Made by a program: the position numbers and the translations under genes. From the NCBI GenBank assembly GCA_944388765.1, contig CALXKA010000005.1:1-50359 (forward strand): DNA of 50,359 nucleotides. The letters run 5' to 3'. The notes under the pieces were generated by a model that was given only the letters and a program-made list of their open reading frames with translations, searched no databases and was not told the DNA's origin. This stretch comes from an uncultured Clostridia bacterium (lineage in GTDB: Bacteria > Bacillota > Clostridia > TANB77 > CAG-508). Below, one piece after another: positions 17,915 to 27,728 of this stretch; position 1 is the stretch's first letter; every line of letters begins with the position of its first letter.

Positions 17915-17945
17915 AACATTATTATATTTGTACTATAATGATGTT
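17915..17945 (-). terminator. Terminator-like hairpin after surface cassette C
   Basis: A 12-bp stem with one G-U type mismatch (17915-17926 with 17934-17945) starts eight bases after the cassette C stop. It is almost all A/T and has only a short T-run, so termination may be weak. Confidence 0.5.
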
Positions 17946-17953
17946 AAACCTTT

Positions 17954-18568
17954 TTAATTAAACGTTATACTTAATCGAGATAGTACGACTCCTATCGCAT
18001 CATTATTTACTACATCTTTATGCTTAGTTGGAACTCTTATTATTATTTCTAAAAAATTACCATTTAAATCATTTTCTGTTTTGTTTAATTTTACTTCCTC
18101 ATCAATTAAAAATCCATCAGTAGCCATATTATTAAGACTTCCTAATAAATACTTTCCATTTTGCATTATTACTACTCCTGCAATAGAATTTACAGTTATA
18201 GATTTGACTTCTTTATTAATCTTCTTATCTAAATACACATTACATACGTACGCTGTTCCTTCGTCCATCACAAATCCTCCCGTGGTTGCATGAAGCATAC
18301 AACTGTCACCAGAATGATATTCGCTATTTTCTTGTATTAATTCTAATATTTCACTTTTCGTTAAATATTCATTTTCATCTACTGCTTTTTTATATGCATC
18401 ATCTAAATCTGTCTCATTTTGATTATACTGTTTTGCTATTTCTTCTATTTTCTTTTCTTCACTTCTATTTTTGTTCATTATTCCTATATTCACTATTAAT
18501 AGTATTATTATCATAAACATACATGCTATTAATACAAATAATGTTACTGATCCTTTTTCTTTTTTCAT
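17954..18568 (-). CDS. Surface cassette C: anchored stalk with phage tail-like C-terminal domain
   Basis: 204 residues. The anchor and stalk are nearly identical to cassette B. The head is related to cassette A: GDSCMLHATTGGFVMDEGTA, VVIMQNGKYLLG, then NNDAIGVVLSRLSITFN. The pattern 'GG-F/Y-V ... Q-N-(x)-YL-G ... NNDA-G' recurs in phage tail/baseplate proteins as I know them; the match is by pattern only. Since A and C have related heads but B, lying between them, does not, heads seem to have been exchanged or duplicated behind a fixed stem. Confidence 0.65.
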   Translation of the reverse strand: MKKEKGSVTLFVLIACMFMIIILLIVNIGIMNKNRSEEKKIEEIAKQYNQNETDLDDAYKKAVDENEYLTKSEILELIQENSEYHSGDSCMLHATTGGFVMDEGTAYVCNVYLDKKINKEVKSITVNSIAGVVIMQNGKYLLGSLNNMATDGFLIDEEVKLNKTENDLNGNFLEIIIRVPTKHKDVVNNDAIGVVLSRLSITFN

Positions 18569-18607
18569 TCTTTTTACCTCTTTTTCTTCTTTTTTTCTTC
18601 TTTTGTA

Positions 18608-18637
18608 ATTATATTTTTTGTAACATTATTTATACAA
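18608..18637 (-). promoter_or_regulatory. Promoter of surface cassette C
   Basis: Minus-strand TTGTAT (18632-18637), 18 bases, then TATAAT (18608-18613), identical in layout to the promoters of cassettes A and B. Confidence 0.6.
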
Positions 18638-18685
18638 TACTTTTAGTTGTTTTAATTTGCACTATTTTTACATAATACTATAAAA

Positions 18686-18710
18686 AGACATCACAAATTT
18701 TGTGATATCT
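18686..18710 (-). terminator. Terminator of surface cassette D
   Basis: A 12-bp stem AGACATCACAAA / TTTGTGATATCT with one G-U pair, followed by TTTTTA on the minus strand, lies 25 bases after the stop of the 18736-19332 gene. Confidence 0.75.
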
Positions 18711-18735
18711 TCTTTAAGTATCTATCTTATCAAAT

Positions 18736-19332
18736 TTATTTCCATTTTCCTATTGCTAAATAATCAAATCCCATACTATAAGTAGTTACAGAAGTAGTTG
18801 CTATTGAAAATTGAAAAGAAGTTGCAGATGGATTATTATTATTTCCTGATGTATCACCCTGCCAAAATTGAGTCACTATACTTCCATTTCTTTTTGGAGT
18901 TGCTATAAGTCTATAACCAGCATTTACGAAACCTTTTGGAAGATTAACAGTTGTAGTTGCTTTCAAACTTGCTGTACTTCCATTTACATCAAAACTTCCC
19001 CAAACGATTTGAATTCCATTGACAAATCTAATGTAATTATTTCCACTTTCTTCAACTCCACCTATTCCTATTAATGTAGTAAGATTATTTATTGTTTCAT
19101 TAAATTCTTCTCTTGAAATATAATTTTGATTTTCTACATTTTGTTCATAAGTACTTTTTAAATCACTTTCATCTTGATTATATACTTTTGATATTTCTTC
19201 TAATTGTCTTTCTTGTGTAGCATTCTTATTTATTATTGCTATATTTACAATTAATAGCACTATTAAAATAAATATACTAACTATTAAGATAAACAATGTA
19301 ATAGATCCCTTTTCATTTTTTCCAATATTCAT
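18736..19332 (-). CDS. Surface cassette D: divergent stem with tail-fibre (gp53-like) head
   Basis: 198 residues. NEKG, then SITLFILIVSIFILIVLLIV and the stalk (RQLEEISKVYNQDESDLKS), clearly homologous to cassettes A-C but less similar. The head reads NGIQIVWGSFDVNG, TVNLPKGFVNAGYRLIATP, and ends with the aromatic DYLAIGKWK, the pattern of C-terminal tail-fibre domains (gp53-like) in phages. It follows the GH15 gene by 35 bases with site AAGGAGAAAAAG and may be transcribed with it; the leader shared by A-C is missing. Confidence 0.7.
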   Translation of the reverse strand: MNIGKNEKGSITLFILIVSIFILIVLLIVNIAIINKNATQERQLEEISKVYNQDESDLKSTYEQNVENQNYISREEFNETINNLTTLIGIGGVEESGNNYIRFVNGIQIVWGSFDVNGSTASLKATTTVNLPKGFVNAGYRLIATPKRNGSIVTQFWQGDTSGNNNNPSATSFQFSIATTSVTTYSMGFDYLAIGKWK

Positions 19333-19367
19333 TCTTTTTCTCCTTATTTCTATATTAATATGAACTA

Positions 19368-21344
19368 TTAACTTTTACCATATAATTTTTCTAACACGAT
19401 TATAAACATTGCATGTGACCAACCTAGTCCTATTACCCAGCATGGTTTTAATGTGTTATTATCAATTTGTTCTCCTAATAAATAATGTTTTCCTGCTGTT
19501 TTTACTACAAAATCAAATGTTTCTTTTGCCTTTTTCTTTTCTCCTGTTTCTAAATAATATAATGTCATCCAAAGGTTAGCTATTGGCCATGGATTTCCAT
19601 CCATATAATGATCTTGCTCAAATCTTTGATACCCTCCTGTATAAGTTCTTAAAGTTAAATTTATTTTCTCTACTGTATTTACTATTTTCTTTTCTTTTGG
19701 TTTAAATACATTAAATGGAGTAACTAGTCCAATCATACTAATATCCATTTTTTTATCTTCTGTATTTCTTAAATATGATTTACTATTTTCGTCATATAAA
19801 TTATTATCTATATATTCTTTGATTCCTAATTGCAATTTTTCTAATCTTTTCTTAGTTTTAGCTATTTTTTCTTCTTTTAACCTGTTATTTTCAAATTCTG
19901 ATACATTTTTTCCTAATGCATTATATATATTTATCATATTTTCAAATGCTGCATATATACTTGCAAGTGAATATAAATGAATTCCTTCATGCATTTCCCA
20001 TAAATCATAACTTATATGATATTTATGTTCTATTCCCATTCTTTGTTTTGTATCTTTTTCTATCTCTTCTTTTACAATATCTTTATCTTTTTCTTCTATT
20101 CCTTCTAAACCTAACCAATCTTTAACATATTTTTCTAAGAAATCTGTTGCTTTTTCACACATTTGAAGAGTTTCTTTTAAGAATTTCTCTGATTTTGTAT
20201 ATTTATAATGTTCATATACTCCATATATTACACTAGCTGTTTCATCTACTTGATATCCCCAACAAGGAGCTAACTTTCCATCTGTAAAAAATCGTTGCTC
20301 CCACATTCCATTTTTACTTTGTGTTTTTTTACAAAAATTTCTATAAAATCTATCTGCATCTTTCTCCATTTTTAGTATATCTAATGCTTTTGTTACAAAT
20401 ACTGCATCTCTTGGCCAACAATATGCATATCTTCCACATTTTGTAAAATTTTCATCTATTTCAGGTGATGCAATTATTCCTCCTGTTTCTTGATTTGTTA
20501 ATAATGGAAATAGTAATATACTTCTTTTATATATTTCATATATTTTTTCTTCATAGCTATTTTTGGGATCTTTTAATTCTAGTCCATTATGAGTTTTTAC
20601 ATATTTTCTCCAATATGATTTTGTATTTGTATATTCCTTATTAAAATCTGTTCTTTTTATTCTATCTATTTCATCTTCTACTTGTGATATATTTTTATTT
20701 TCCCCAATTGCAATACATATTTCTAGTATCTTTTTTTCTTGTGGTTTTATCGTTCCTATATCATAACAAATACTACTATCTTTTGACATTCCTATATAAT
20801 CTTTGTCATGTATTTCTCCTCTTTTTATTGTGTTACTACTGCCATTTATTTGATGTTTACTTATTTTGTGACCTTTTGCAAATGTTGATACAACAAAATC
20901 GTGTGCGTATTGCATCATTCCACCATCTATAATTTTACAACCTACTAAATTATTTTGATCTGATAATAACTCTGAATGAATATAGAAATTCACATCCAAA
21001 TCTATTTTACTATCATTTAAAAACACATACTTCTTAACTAAAACATTTTCTTTTAATAATACATAATCTGTTTGTACTATTTTTAAATTAAAATATGTAT
21101 TTGTAACTTCTGTATTTAAAATATTTGTATCTGTATCATAATATTGTTTATATACATTGTTAATATCATCATGTAAATAAATTAAATCTGATTCATTTAT
21201 TTTTATTCCTGTATGGAAATAATTAATATATTGTCTATTATCTTTATTTGGGAAATATAGTCTTTCTAATTCTCCCTTTGAAGTTAAAGTTGCTATCATA
21301 TTTTTATTTCCAATTATTGCTTCGTTTAAATACTTTTCTTTCAT
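19368..21344 (-). CDS. GH15 family glycoside hydrolase (glucoamylase-like)
   Basis: 658 residues. An N-terminal beta-sandwich of about 250 residues is followed by an (alpha/alpha)6 barrel. Barrel signatures: CGRYAYCWPRDAVFVTKALD, GYQVDETASVIYGVYEHYK with the probable catalytic acid Glu, and YQRFEQDHYMDGNPWPIANL with the probable base. Members release glucose from alpha-glucans or act on trehalose and isomaltosides. There is no signal peptide, so it probably works on intracellular glycogen or imported sugars. The start at 21342-21344 has GAGGAGA within the end of the nuclease gene, so the two are coupled. The glucose would feed the glycolytic genes nearby. Confidence 0.9.
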   Translation of the reverse strand: MKEKYLNEAIIGNKNMIATLTSKGELERLYFPNKDNRQYINYFHTGIKINESDLIYLHDDINNVYKQYYDTDTNILNTEVTNTYFNLKIVQTDYVLLKENVLVKKYVFLNDSKIDLDVNFYIHSELLSDQNNLVGCKIIDGGMMQYAHDFVVSTFAKGHKISKHQINGSSNTIKRGEIHDKDYIGMSKDSSICYDIGTIKPQEKKILEICIAIGENKNISQVEDEIDRIKRTDFNKEYTNTKSYWRKYVKTHNGLELKDPKNSYEEKIYEIYKRSILLFPLLTNQETGGIIASPEIDENFTKCGRYAYCWPRDAVFVTKALDILKMEKDADRFYRNFCKKTQSKNGMWEQRFFTDGKLAPCWGYQVDETASVIYGVYEHYKYTKSEKFLKETLQMCEKATDFLEKYVKDWLGLEGIEEKDKDIVKEEIEKDTKQRMGIEHKYHISYDLWEMHEGIHLYSLASIYAAFENMINIYNALGKNVSEFENNRLKEEKIAKTKKRLEKLQLGIKEYIDNNLYDENSKSYLRNTEDKKMDISMIGLVTPFNVFKPKEKKIVNTVEKINLTLRTYTGGYQRFEQDHYMDGNPWPIANLWMTLYYLETGEKKKAKETFDFVVKTAGKHYLLGEQIDNNTLKPCWVIGLGWSHAMFIIVLEKLYGKS

Positions 21345-21354
21345 GTTCTTCTCC

Positions 21355-22998
21355 TCATCCTTCAACAACATTTAATATTTGTTTTTCTAAATTCTTTATT
21401 TTTTCATTTATTCTAAATATATCTTCATCTCTTAAATTCTTATTATCAATATCTTGTCTTACATATGTGTCCATATCTTTTATTTCTTCTTTTAATTTTT
21501 CTAATCTTTGGACTATTTCTCCTCTCATATTTGTCGCAAGCTTTCTTTCTATCTTGCGTTCCATTGTGATGACATCTTTTAAATCATAAGTTTCTCCAAA
21601 TTCTGGCACTGTAACTGCTAATCCAGTATCTGTTTCAATCTTTTCTTTTAAAATATCTTGTGATTCAGGTTCTCCATGTACTAAAAATATGTGTGTTGGC
21701 TTTTTTAAAAATGAATATATAAAATTCATTAGACCTTCTTGGTCAGCATGTCCTGAATATCCTTCAATATATTCAATTCTTGCATTTACTGCTATTTCTT
21801 CACCAAATATTTTTACTTTTTTTGCTCCATTTACTATATTATATCCTAAGGTTCCTGGTGCTTGATATCCAACAAATAATATTGTTGATTTTGGATTCCA
21901 TAAATTATGTTTTAAGTGATGTTTTATTCTTCCTACTTCACACATTCCACTTGCAGATATTATAATACTTGGTCTTGTATCTTCATTTAATGCTTTTGAT
22001 TCATCTGCTGTTTGTGTAAATTTTAGTCCTGGAAACTCTAATGGGTTATCACCTTTTTCTATTTCTTTTTGTGTTTCATTATCAAATAAATTCATATTTT
22101 CTCTAAATACTTCTGTTGCTGAAATTGCAAGTGGACTATCTACAAATACATTTGCTTTCATTAATGTTTTATATTTTCTTCTAAATTCTTCATCATTATG
22201 TTCATCTTTTAATTTATTTATTTCATACAAAATTTCTTGTGTTCTTCCTACTGCAAATGATGGTATTACTACTGTTCCTCCATTATCTAATGTTTCAGAT
22301 ACTATATCTAAAAATAATTGTGCCTTTTCATCATTTCTCATATGCAATCTACTTCCATATGTTGACTCCATAACTAAGTAATCTGTGCTTTCTATCATAG
22401 TTGGCTCAGATAATAAAGGAATATCGTTATTTCCTAAGTCCCCTGTAAATACCGTCTTAGTTTCTTTTCCATCTTCATTTGTCCATAATTCAATAATACT
22501 AGAACCTAGCATATGTCCAGCATCATTAAATCTTACATGAATATCTGGTGTGATTTCTATAATTTGATCATATTGCACTGGTTCAAATATTTCTAATGAT
22601 TTTGCTGCATCTTCTGCTGTATATATTGGTGGTATCTCTTTTTCGCCTTTTCTTAATCTTTTCTTATTTTTCCATTGACTTTCCATTTCTTGTATATGTC
22701 CACTATCTGGTAACATTAAAGCACATAAATCACAAGTTGCTTTATGAGCATATATTTTGTTTCTAAAACCTTCATTATATAATTTTGGAATTCTTCCTGA
22801 ATGGTCAATATGCGCATGTGTTAATAGCATAAAATCTATTTCTTGTGGATTAAATGCAAAATCTTCTGCATTTTCTTCTTCTATTTCAGCTTTTCCTTGC
22901 CACATTCCACAATCTACTAAAAATTTCTTTCCACATGCCTCTACTAAAAAATTGGAACCTGTAACTGTCCTTGTTGCACCTAAAAAAGTAATCTTCAT
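21355..22998 (-). CDS. Metallo-beta-lactamase / beta-CASP RNA nuclease
   Basis: 547 residues of the RNase J / CPSF-like clan. Zinc-binding LTHAHIDHSGRIP, NDAGHMLGSS and FTGDLG, then the beta-CASP insert with STYGSR and VVIPSFAVGRTQEILY, then the RMMBL part (GYQAPGTLGYNI, YSGHADQEGL, IFLVHGEPES). It resembles the YsgA/Ysh1-like bacterial exonuclease group rather than RNase J itself. The last about 75 residues are a charged coiled-coil extension (KLEEIKDM..., KNLEKQILNVVEG). Cytosolic; likely role in RNA processing. It precedes GH15 with ten bases between them. Confidence 0.88.
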   Translation of the reverse strand: MKITFLGATRTVTGSNFLVEACGKKFLVDCGMWQGKAEIEEENAEDFAFNPQEIDFMLLTHAHIDHSGRIPKLYNEGFRNKIYAHKATCDLCALMLPDSGHIQEMESQWKNKKRLRKGEKEIPPIYTAEDAAKSLEIFEPVQYDQIIEITPDIHVRFNDAGHMLGSSIIELWTNEDGKETKTVFTGDLGNNDIPLLSEPTMIESTDYLVMESTYGSRLHMRNDEKAQLFLDIVSETLDNGGTVVIPSFAVGRTQEILYEINKLKDEHNDEEFRRKYKTLMKANVFVDSPLAISATEVFRENMNLFDNETQKEIEKGDNPLEFPGLKFTQTADESKALNEDTRPSIIISASGMCEVGRIKHHLKHNLWNPKSTILFVGYQAPGTLGYNIVNGAKKVKIFGEEIAVNARIEYIEGYSGHADQEGLMNFIYSFLKKPTHIFLVHGEPESQDILKEKIETDTGLAVTVPEFGETYDLKDVITMERKIERKLATNMRGEIVQRLEKLKEEIKDMDTYVRQDIDNKNLRDEDIFRINEKIKNLEKQILNVVEG

Positions 22999-23047
22999 AC
23001 CATCAATCCTTTCTTTAAATAGGTATTTTCAAATTTAACTCAAAATA

Positions 23048-24631
23048 TTATCTAAAAATCTTAACTTTTTTATTTAATCTAATTTCTAATTCTTTCTTCG
23101 TTATATTTTCACTATTTTGTATTTCTATTTTTTCTTCAAAAATGTTCTCATCAAATAGCTGTATATAGTATTTTTCTTTTTCCTTTATAACCTTTATATA
23201 TAAATCTTCTAAATTTATAACCCTTATATCAAATATATTTTTTAATAATTCATAATGTATTTCATCTCTTTTTGCAAACTGTTCTGTAACTTTCATTTTG
23301 TATGCTTTTTTTAATAATAAGTTTTTTAATTCTTCTAATTCTTTTTGTATTTCTTTTACTTGACAAATATTTTTTTGATTCGTACATGGTAAAAGATTAT
23401 AATATCTAAGTTCATATATTAATTTTACTATTTCTTGTTTTGTTTGAACTTTTTCTACTTTTATTTTAAAACACTTTATAAACTCTTCCTGAAATTTTAT
23501 TAAACTTTTTTCAATCTCTTTTTCTATATTTTCTATATCTAAATATTTCAAATATTTTTCTTTTTCTTCTAATCTATTTTTATATTCTACAAAATCCTGT
23601 GGTCTTAATATTTTATTAATTTCCTCTATTTTGTCAATTTTTTCTTCTCTTTCTTTTGACATTATTTGTGATAAAACTCTACTGCTAAAAATTTTCTTTT
23701 CTAATGGTAAGTTTTCATTTCTTTTTTCATATTCTTTTTGTAATAATTCTTTATTATTTAAAGTTTCGTCTATGTTCTTTATTTCCTCTGCTATTTTTCT
23801 TTTCTCATTTGTTTTTACTTGTATAAATTTTTGATTATCTTGTATTTCATACAATTTATCCTCAATTTCAATCTTTTCTTTTTTTATTTTATCTTTTATT
23901 TTTGAATTAAATCTAATTGCTAATAATATAGATATTTCCTCTAATAGTTTTACAATTTCTTCGGCATTTTCTTCATTATATGTTTTAACTAATGTTTCTT
24001 TAAACATTTCCATATAGTCTATTATAAACTCTTTATTTTCAATCCATTCACACAAAAACTGATAACCTACTAACATTCTTAGATTTTGATAAATCAAATT
24101 ATGTGGTATACTTTCTATTTCTCTTGGTATTGTTGTCCATGAATACCCATTAAAATCCCTCATAGGTTCTACCATATTTATATTACTTCCGACATTGATT
24201 AACTCTGATAATGTTTCATTTATTAAATAATATTTGTCTTTTATTATAGTATCATGTTTATCAATTTTTGCTATACAATACAATAGCTTTCTTTCAATTG
24301 GATAACATATAATTCTTTTTTGTTTTTTATCAACTAAAAAAGTTCGATTTCCTAACATTTCGCTTTCTTCTGAATTTAATTTCACAGCTTTTATTGTATC
24401 ACATTTGGTTTGAATTATATCTATTATTTTTTGGATAAAAATCTCTTTTGGTTCGACACTTTGTTTTACTTTTTCATAGTCTTTATATGCTACCTCAATT
24501 TTATACATCATGCTAAGAAGAAGACTTTTAGTATTTTCATCAAAATATTTTTTTTCTAGCACTTTTTCTAATTCATTATTATAATTTTTCTTAACAAATT
24601 TATCTAACAAATTATCATTCTTCTTTTGCAA
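23048..24631 (-). CDS. Coiled-coil protein of unknown function, next to ftsK
   Basis: About 527 residues. I do not recognise the family. Residues about 1-80 and 190-260 are helical. A conserved-looking central patch has MRDFNGYSWTTIPREIESIP and NLRMLVGYQFLCEWIE, and residues about 260-430 are long charged coiled coil rich in E and K. No membrane segment or signal is seen. The start is taken as TTG at 24629-24631 because AAGGAG lies seven bases upstream; a longer frame to 24652 has no such site. It begins 26 bases after ftsK with no terminator between, so it is probably co-expressed. Confidence 0.6.
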   Translation of the reverse strand: MQKKNDNLLDKFVKKNYNNELEKVLEKKYFDENTKSLLLSMMYKIEVAYKDYEKVKQSVEPKEIFIQKIIDIIQTKCDTIKAVKLNSEESEMLGNRTFLVDKKQKRIICYPIERKLLYCIAKIDKHDTIIKDKYYLINETLSELINVGSNINMVEPMRDFNGYSWTTIPREIESIPHNLIYQNLRMLVGYQFLCEWIENKEFIIDYMEMFKETLVKTYNEENAEEIVKLLEEISILLAIRFNSKIKDKIKKEKIEIEDKLYEIQDNQKFIQVKTNEKRKIAEEIKNIDETLNNKELLQKEYEKRNENLPLEKKIFSSRVLSQIMSKEREEKIDKIEEINKILRPQDFVEYKNRLEEKEKYLKYLDIENIEKEIEKSLIKFQEEFIKCFKIKVEKVQTKQEIVKLIYELRYYNLLPCTNQKNICQVKEIQKELEELKNLLLKKAYKMKVTEQFAKRDEIHYELLKNIFDIRVINLEDLYIKVIKEKEKYYIQLFDENIFEEKIEIQNSENITKKELEIRLNKKVKIFR

Positions 24632-24657
24632 TTTACTTCTCCTTTCAAACAAAGCTT

Positions 24658-27105
24658 TTAAGCTCCATCGCCTAAATCCCTGCTTCCCATTTTTAGCTCA
24701 TTTAACTTTTCTAATGTCATCAATACTTCTCTTGGCTTACTTCCTTGGTATCCAGAAATAACACCTCTTTCTTCCATTTGGTCTATTATTCTTCCTGCTC
24801 TTGCATATCCAACTTTAAATCTTCTTTGTATAAACGATGTTGATGCTTGTCCAGTTTCTACTACTGTTTGTATCGCATCCATTAAAAATGGATCTGTTTC
24901 ATCATCATCTGTTTCTTGTGCAATTTCTTTATCCGTTTTATTACTATTTTCTATTGTTTCCAATATATCTTCACTATATGTAGCTGTTCCATTTGATTTT
25001 ATAAAATCTACTATTTTTTCTACTTCATCATCAGATACAAATGCTCCTTGTACTCTTGAAGGTTTTGGTGCTCCTGCTGGGAAGTATAACATATCACCTT
25101 TTCCTAATAATTTTTCTGCACCAATGCTATCTAATATTGTTCTAGAATCTACTTGTGATGATACAGCAAAAGCTATTCTTGATGGTATATTTGCTTTAAT
25201 TAGACCTGTTATTACATCTACTGATGGTCTTTGTGTTGCAATTACTAAATGCATTCCAGCAGCCCTTGCTTTTTGAGCTAAACGACATATTGCATCTTCT
25301 ACATCATTTTTTGCCACCATCATTAAATCTGCAAGCTCGTCTATAATTATTACTATTTGTGGTAGTTTTCCTGTTCCTTCTTCTTTTTCTATCGCTTTGT
25401 TATATCCTTTTAAATCTCTTACACCTTTTGCAGCAAATAAATTATATCTATTATCCATTTCTTGGACAGCCCAAGCAAGTGCTCCTGCTGCCTTTCTTGG
25501 ATCTGTTACAACAGGTATTAAAAGATGTGGAATTCCATTATATACTGACAATTCAACTACTTTTGGGTCTACCATTACAAATTTAACTTCACTTGGCTTT
25601 GCATGATAAACTATACTTGTAATTATTGTATTTATACATACACTTTTTCCTGATCCTGTTGAACCTGCAATTAACACATGTGGCATCTTTGAAATATCTG
25701 CTAATTGAATATTACCCGCTACATCTTTCCCAAGAGCTATTGTTAATTTTGAATTACTATCTTTAAATTCTTTACTATCCAAAACTTCTCTTAAATGTAC
25801 TGCTTCTTTTTCATGATTTGGTACTTCAATTCCTACTGCTTGTTTTCCTGGAATTGGAGCTTCTATACGAATTGTTTCTGCTGCTAAATTTAATGCTATA
25901 TCATCTGCTAAATTAGCTATTTTACTAACTCTTACTCCTTCTGCTGGTTTAAGTTCATAACGAGTTATCGCTGGTCCTACTGAAACATTTTCTACTTTTG
26001 CAGAAACACCAAAGCTATATAAAGTTTTTTGAAGTTTAGTTGCTGTATCAGTTAATGCTTTTGCTCCACCTTTTAATGTTTTCTTTCCTGGCTTACTTAA
26101 TAGTTCTACTGGCGGATATTCATAATGTTCATCTTCAACAGTCATTGCATGTTCTAACTGTAAAACTTCTCTTTTCTTTTCTTCTTTTTGTTCATCTTCT
26201 TGTTTAAATAAATTATTTTCCAATACATCTGGTTGTACTACTTCTTTTTCTTCTTTTTTAGCTAATAATCCTTTTTTGTTTTCTTTTGTTAAAGGCTCCA
26301 AATCATCATTACTATGATCATATTTTTTTAATCCTTGTTTTTCATCTAGTCCATCCACAATTCGTCCACCAAAGTTGATTTTTATTTGATTTTCCATTGG
26401 ACTATTTTGCCCATTTTCTAGTTCTTTCTTAGCTAATCTCTCTTGTCTTTCTCTTCTTCTTCGTTGTGCTGGTGTTTCTCTTTCTTCTTGACTCATTTGT
26501 GCTAATTCTTTTTTTCTTTGTTCCCTATATTCAAGCTTTTCTTCTCGTTTTTCTTCCATTTTATCTGCCATTTCTTGTATCATTTCTGACAGATTAATTC
26601 CAAATGTAAATACAACTAAAATAGCAGCTACTCCTATGCAAAGTATAATAGCACCTATTACACCCAAAAGATTAACTAGTGGCACTGCTCCAACTGCTCC
26701 TATTGCTCCTCCACCTTTATTTTGTGTTCCTAAATAATACGCATCTTTTACAATCTCAGACAATTCTCCACTTGTTTGCAATTCTCCTGATGATATTTGA
26801 AATACGCTAAGCACTACTGACAATGCAATTATTAGTATTCCATATTGTATTAATTTCATCTTAAATTCATCGTTTCCATTTGACGCTATTTTTATTGCAA
26901 TCACAAAAATCCCAATAGGTAATATATATTGAACTATACCAAATACTCCACCTAATATTTCATTTAATTTCGTACCTATCATTCCTGATTTTGTATATAT
27001 CAAAACTGCTAAAAGGATACTTACAACTATTAAAATAACAACTGCCATATCCATTTTAGATGTTGTTTTTTTTCTTTTTTGATATCTTCTTTTTCTTTTT
27101 GCCAT
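24658..27105 (-). CDS. ftsK: FtsK/SpoIIIE DNA translocase
   Basis: 815 residues. Four membrane helices in residues 20-175 anchor it at the septum, then a K/E-rich linker, then the RecA-like motor: Walker [13 protein letters not shown], Walker [13 protein letters not shown], and [22 protein letters not shown]-terminal gamma winged helix ([20 protein letters not shown]) would read polarity sequences. It pumps chromosomes through the division or sporulation septum. The start at 27103-27105 follows AAGGATGG at good spacing; ATG at 27117 is inside that site. Confidence 0.96.
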   Translation of the reverse strand: MAKRKRRYQKRKKTTSKMDMAVVILIVVSILLAVLIYTKSGMIGTKLNEILGGVFGIVQYILPIGIFVIAIKIASNGNDEFKMKLIQYGILIIALSVVLSVFQISSGELQTSGELSEIVKDAYYLGTQNKGGGAIGAVGAVPLVNLLGVIGAIILCIGVAAILVVFTFGINLSEMIQEMADKMEEKREEKLEYREQRKKELAQMSQEERETPAQRRRRERQERLAKKELENGQNSPMENQIKINFGGRIVDGLDEKQGLKKYDHSNDDLEPLTKENKKGLLAKKEEKEVVQPDVLENNLFKQEDEQKEEKKREVLQLEHAMTVEDEHYEYPPVELLSKPGKKTLKGGAKALTDTATKLQKTLYSFGVSAKVENVSVGPAITRYELKPAEGVRVSKIANLADDIALNLAAETIRIEAPIPGKQAVGIEVPNHEKEAVHLREVLDSKEFKDSNSKLTIALGKDVAGNIQLADISKMPHVLIAGSTGSGKSVCINTIITSIVYHAKPSEVKFVMVDPKVVELSVYNGIPHLLIPVVTDPRKAAGALAWAVQEMDNRYNLFAAKGVRDLKGYNKAIEKEEGTGKLPQIVIIIDELADLMMVAKNDVEDAICRLAQKARAAGMHLVIATQRPSVDVITGLIKANIPSRIAFAVSSQVDSRTILDSIGAEKLLGKGDMLYFPAGAPKPSRVQGAFVSDDEVEKIVDFIKSNGTATYSEDILETIENSNKTDKEIAQETDDDETDPFLMDAIQTVVETGQASTSFIQRRFKVGYARAGRIIDQMEERGVISGYQGSKPREVLMTLEKLNELKMGSRDLGDGA

Positions 27106-27136
27106 TATTTTTACCATCCTTTTTATATTTATTATT

Positions 27137-27175
27137 AAATAAAAAGCCAGTTATCAAAAGTCCTTGCTTTTATTT
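27137..27175 (-). terminator. Terminator before ftsK
   Basis: AAATAAAAAGC (27137-27147) pairs with GCTTTTATTT (27166-27175) with one bulge, after the coiled-coil gene at 27206 and before ftsK. The plus-strand loop contains CAGTTATCAAAAGTCCTT. Confidence 0.6.
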
Positions 27176-27198
27176 GACTTCTGACATCTGACTTCTGA
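27175..27198. repeat. Direct repeat TGACTTCTGA
   Basis: TGACTTCTGA occurs at 27175-27184 and again at 27189-27198, with CATC between. It stands in the short gap before ftsK, between a gene end and its terminator. No other copy was seen in the window. Confidence 0.6.
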
Positions 27199-27205
27199 TT
27201 CTTCG

Positions 27206-27709
27206 TTATTTCAATTCTTTTCTGCTATTTTGTATTGTTTTAATTGTATCTTCCAAAGAAATTTGCATTAAATTTAATGCTTCTGTCATATTAGTTCCTA
27301 ATTTATTTAAAGTTTCATTTAATACATCTTCTGTATTTGCAAGTAAACTATCTGCATATTCTTTGGTTCCTTTTGAAATCTCTCTTGACATTTCATTCGC
27401 TGTTTCTATAATCTCTGTTTTTTGATCATATGCTTTTCTTGTTATTTCATGTTCATCTATCATAGCAATTATTCTGTTTTCTGCTTCTTTAACTATTCCA
27501 TCTGCTTCTTTTTGTGCCTCAACAAGTATTCTTTGTCTTTCTTCTTTAACCCATTTAGCTTGCTTTAATTCATCTGGGAGTTTTATTCTAATTTCTTTTA
27601 TTAAATCAAGCATTTCATCTTTGTCTACAATTCCTTTTGAAGTAAATGGCAGATTTTTGCTTCTTTCTAATAAATCTTCTAATGTTTCCAATAATGTAAA
27701 TATTTCCAT
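27206..27709 (-). CDS. Small coiled-coil protein, ATP-synthase-b/ATPase-like, conserved next to rsmD
   Basis: 167 residues, nearly all helical: LLETLEDLLERSKNLPF at the N-terminus, then RQRILVEAQKEADGIVKEAE, a stretch that resembles stator-type coiled coils such as ATP synthase subunit b or DivIVA-like proteins. No membrane segment. It follows rsmD by 19 bases. Proteins of this type near rsmD/coaD are often annotated only as 'ATPase' in Clostridia, without proof. With ftsK, divIVA and sepF close by, a cell-division role is possible but not shown. Confidence 0.55.
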   Translation of the reverse strand: MEIFTLLETLEDLLERSKNLPFTSKGIVDKDEMLDLIKEIRIKLPDELKQAKWVKEERQRILVEAQKEADGIVKEAENRIIAMIDEHEITRKAYDQKTEIIETANEMSREISKGTKEYADSLLANTEDVLNETLNKLGTNMTEALNLMQISLEDTIKTIQNSRKELK

Positions 27710-27728
27710 GGTTTACCCCTTTCTTTGC

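Noticed and set aside
16385..19332. Prophage remnant
   Set aside because: Only tail-type head domains are present, each fused to a bacterial anchor and stalk with its own promoter. No capsid, terminase, lysis or integrase genes are near.
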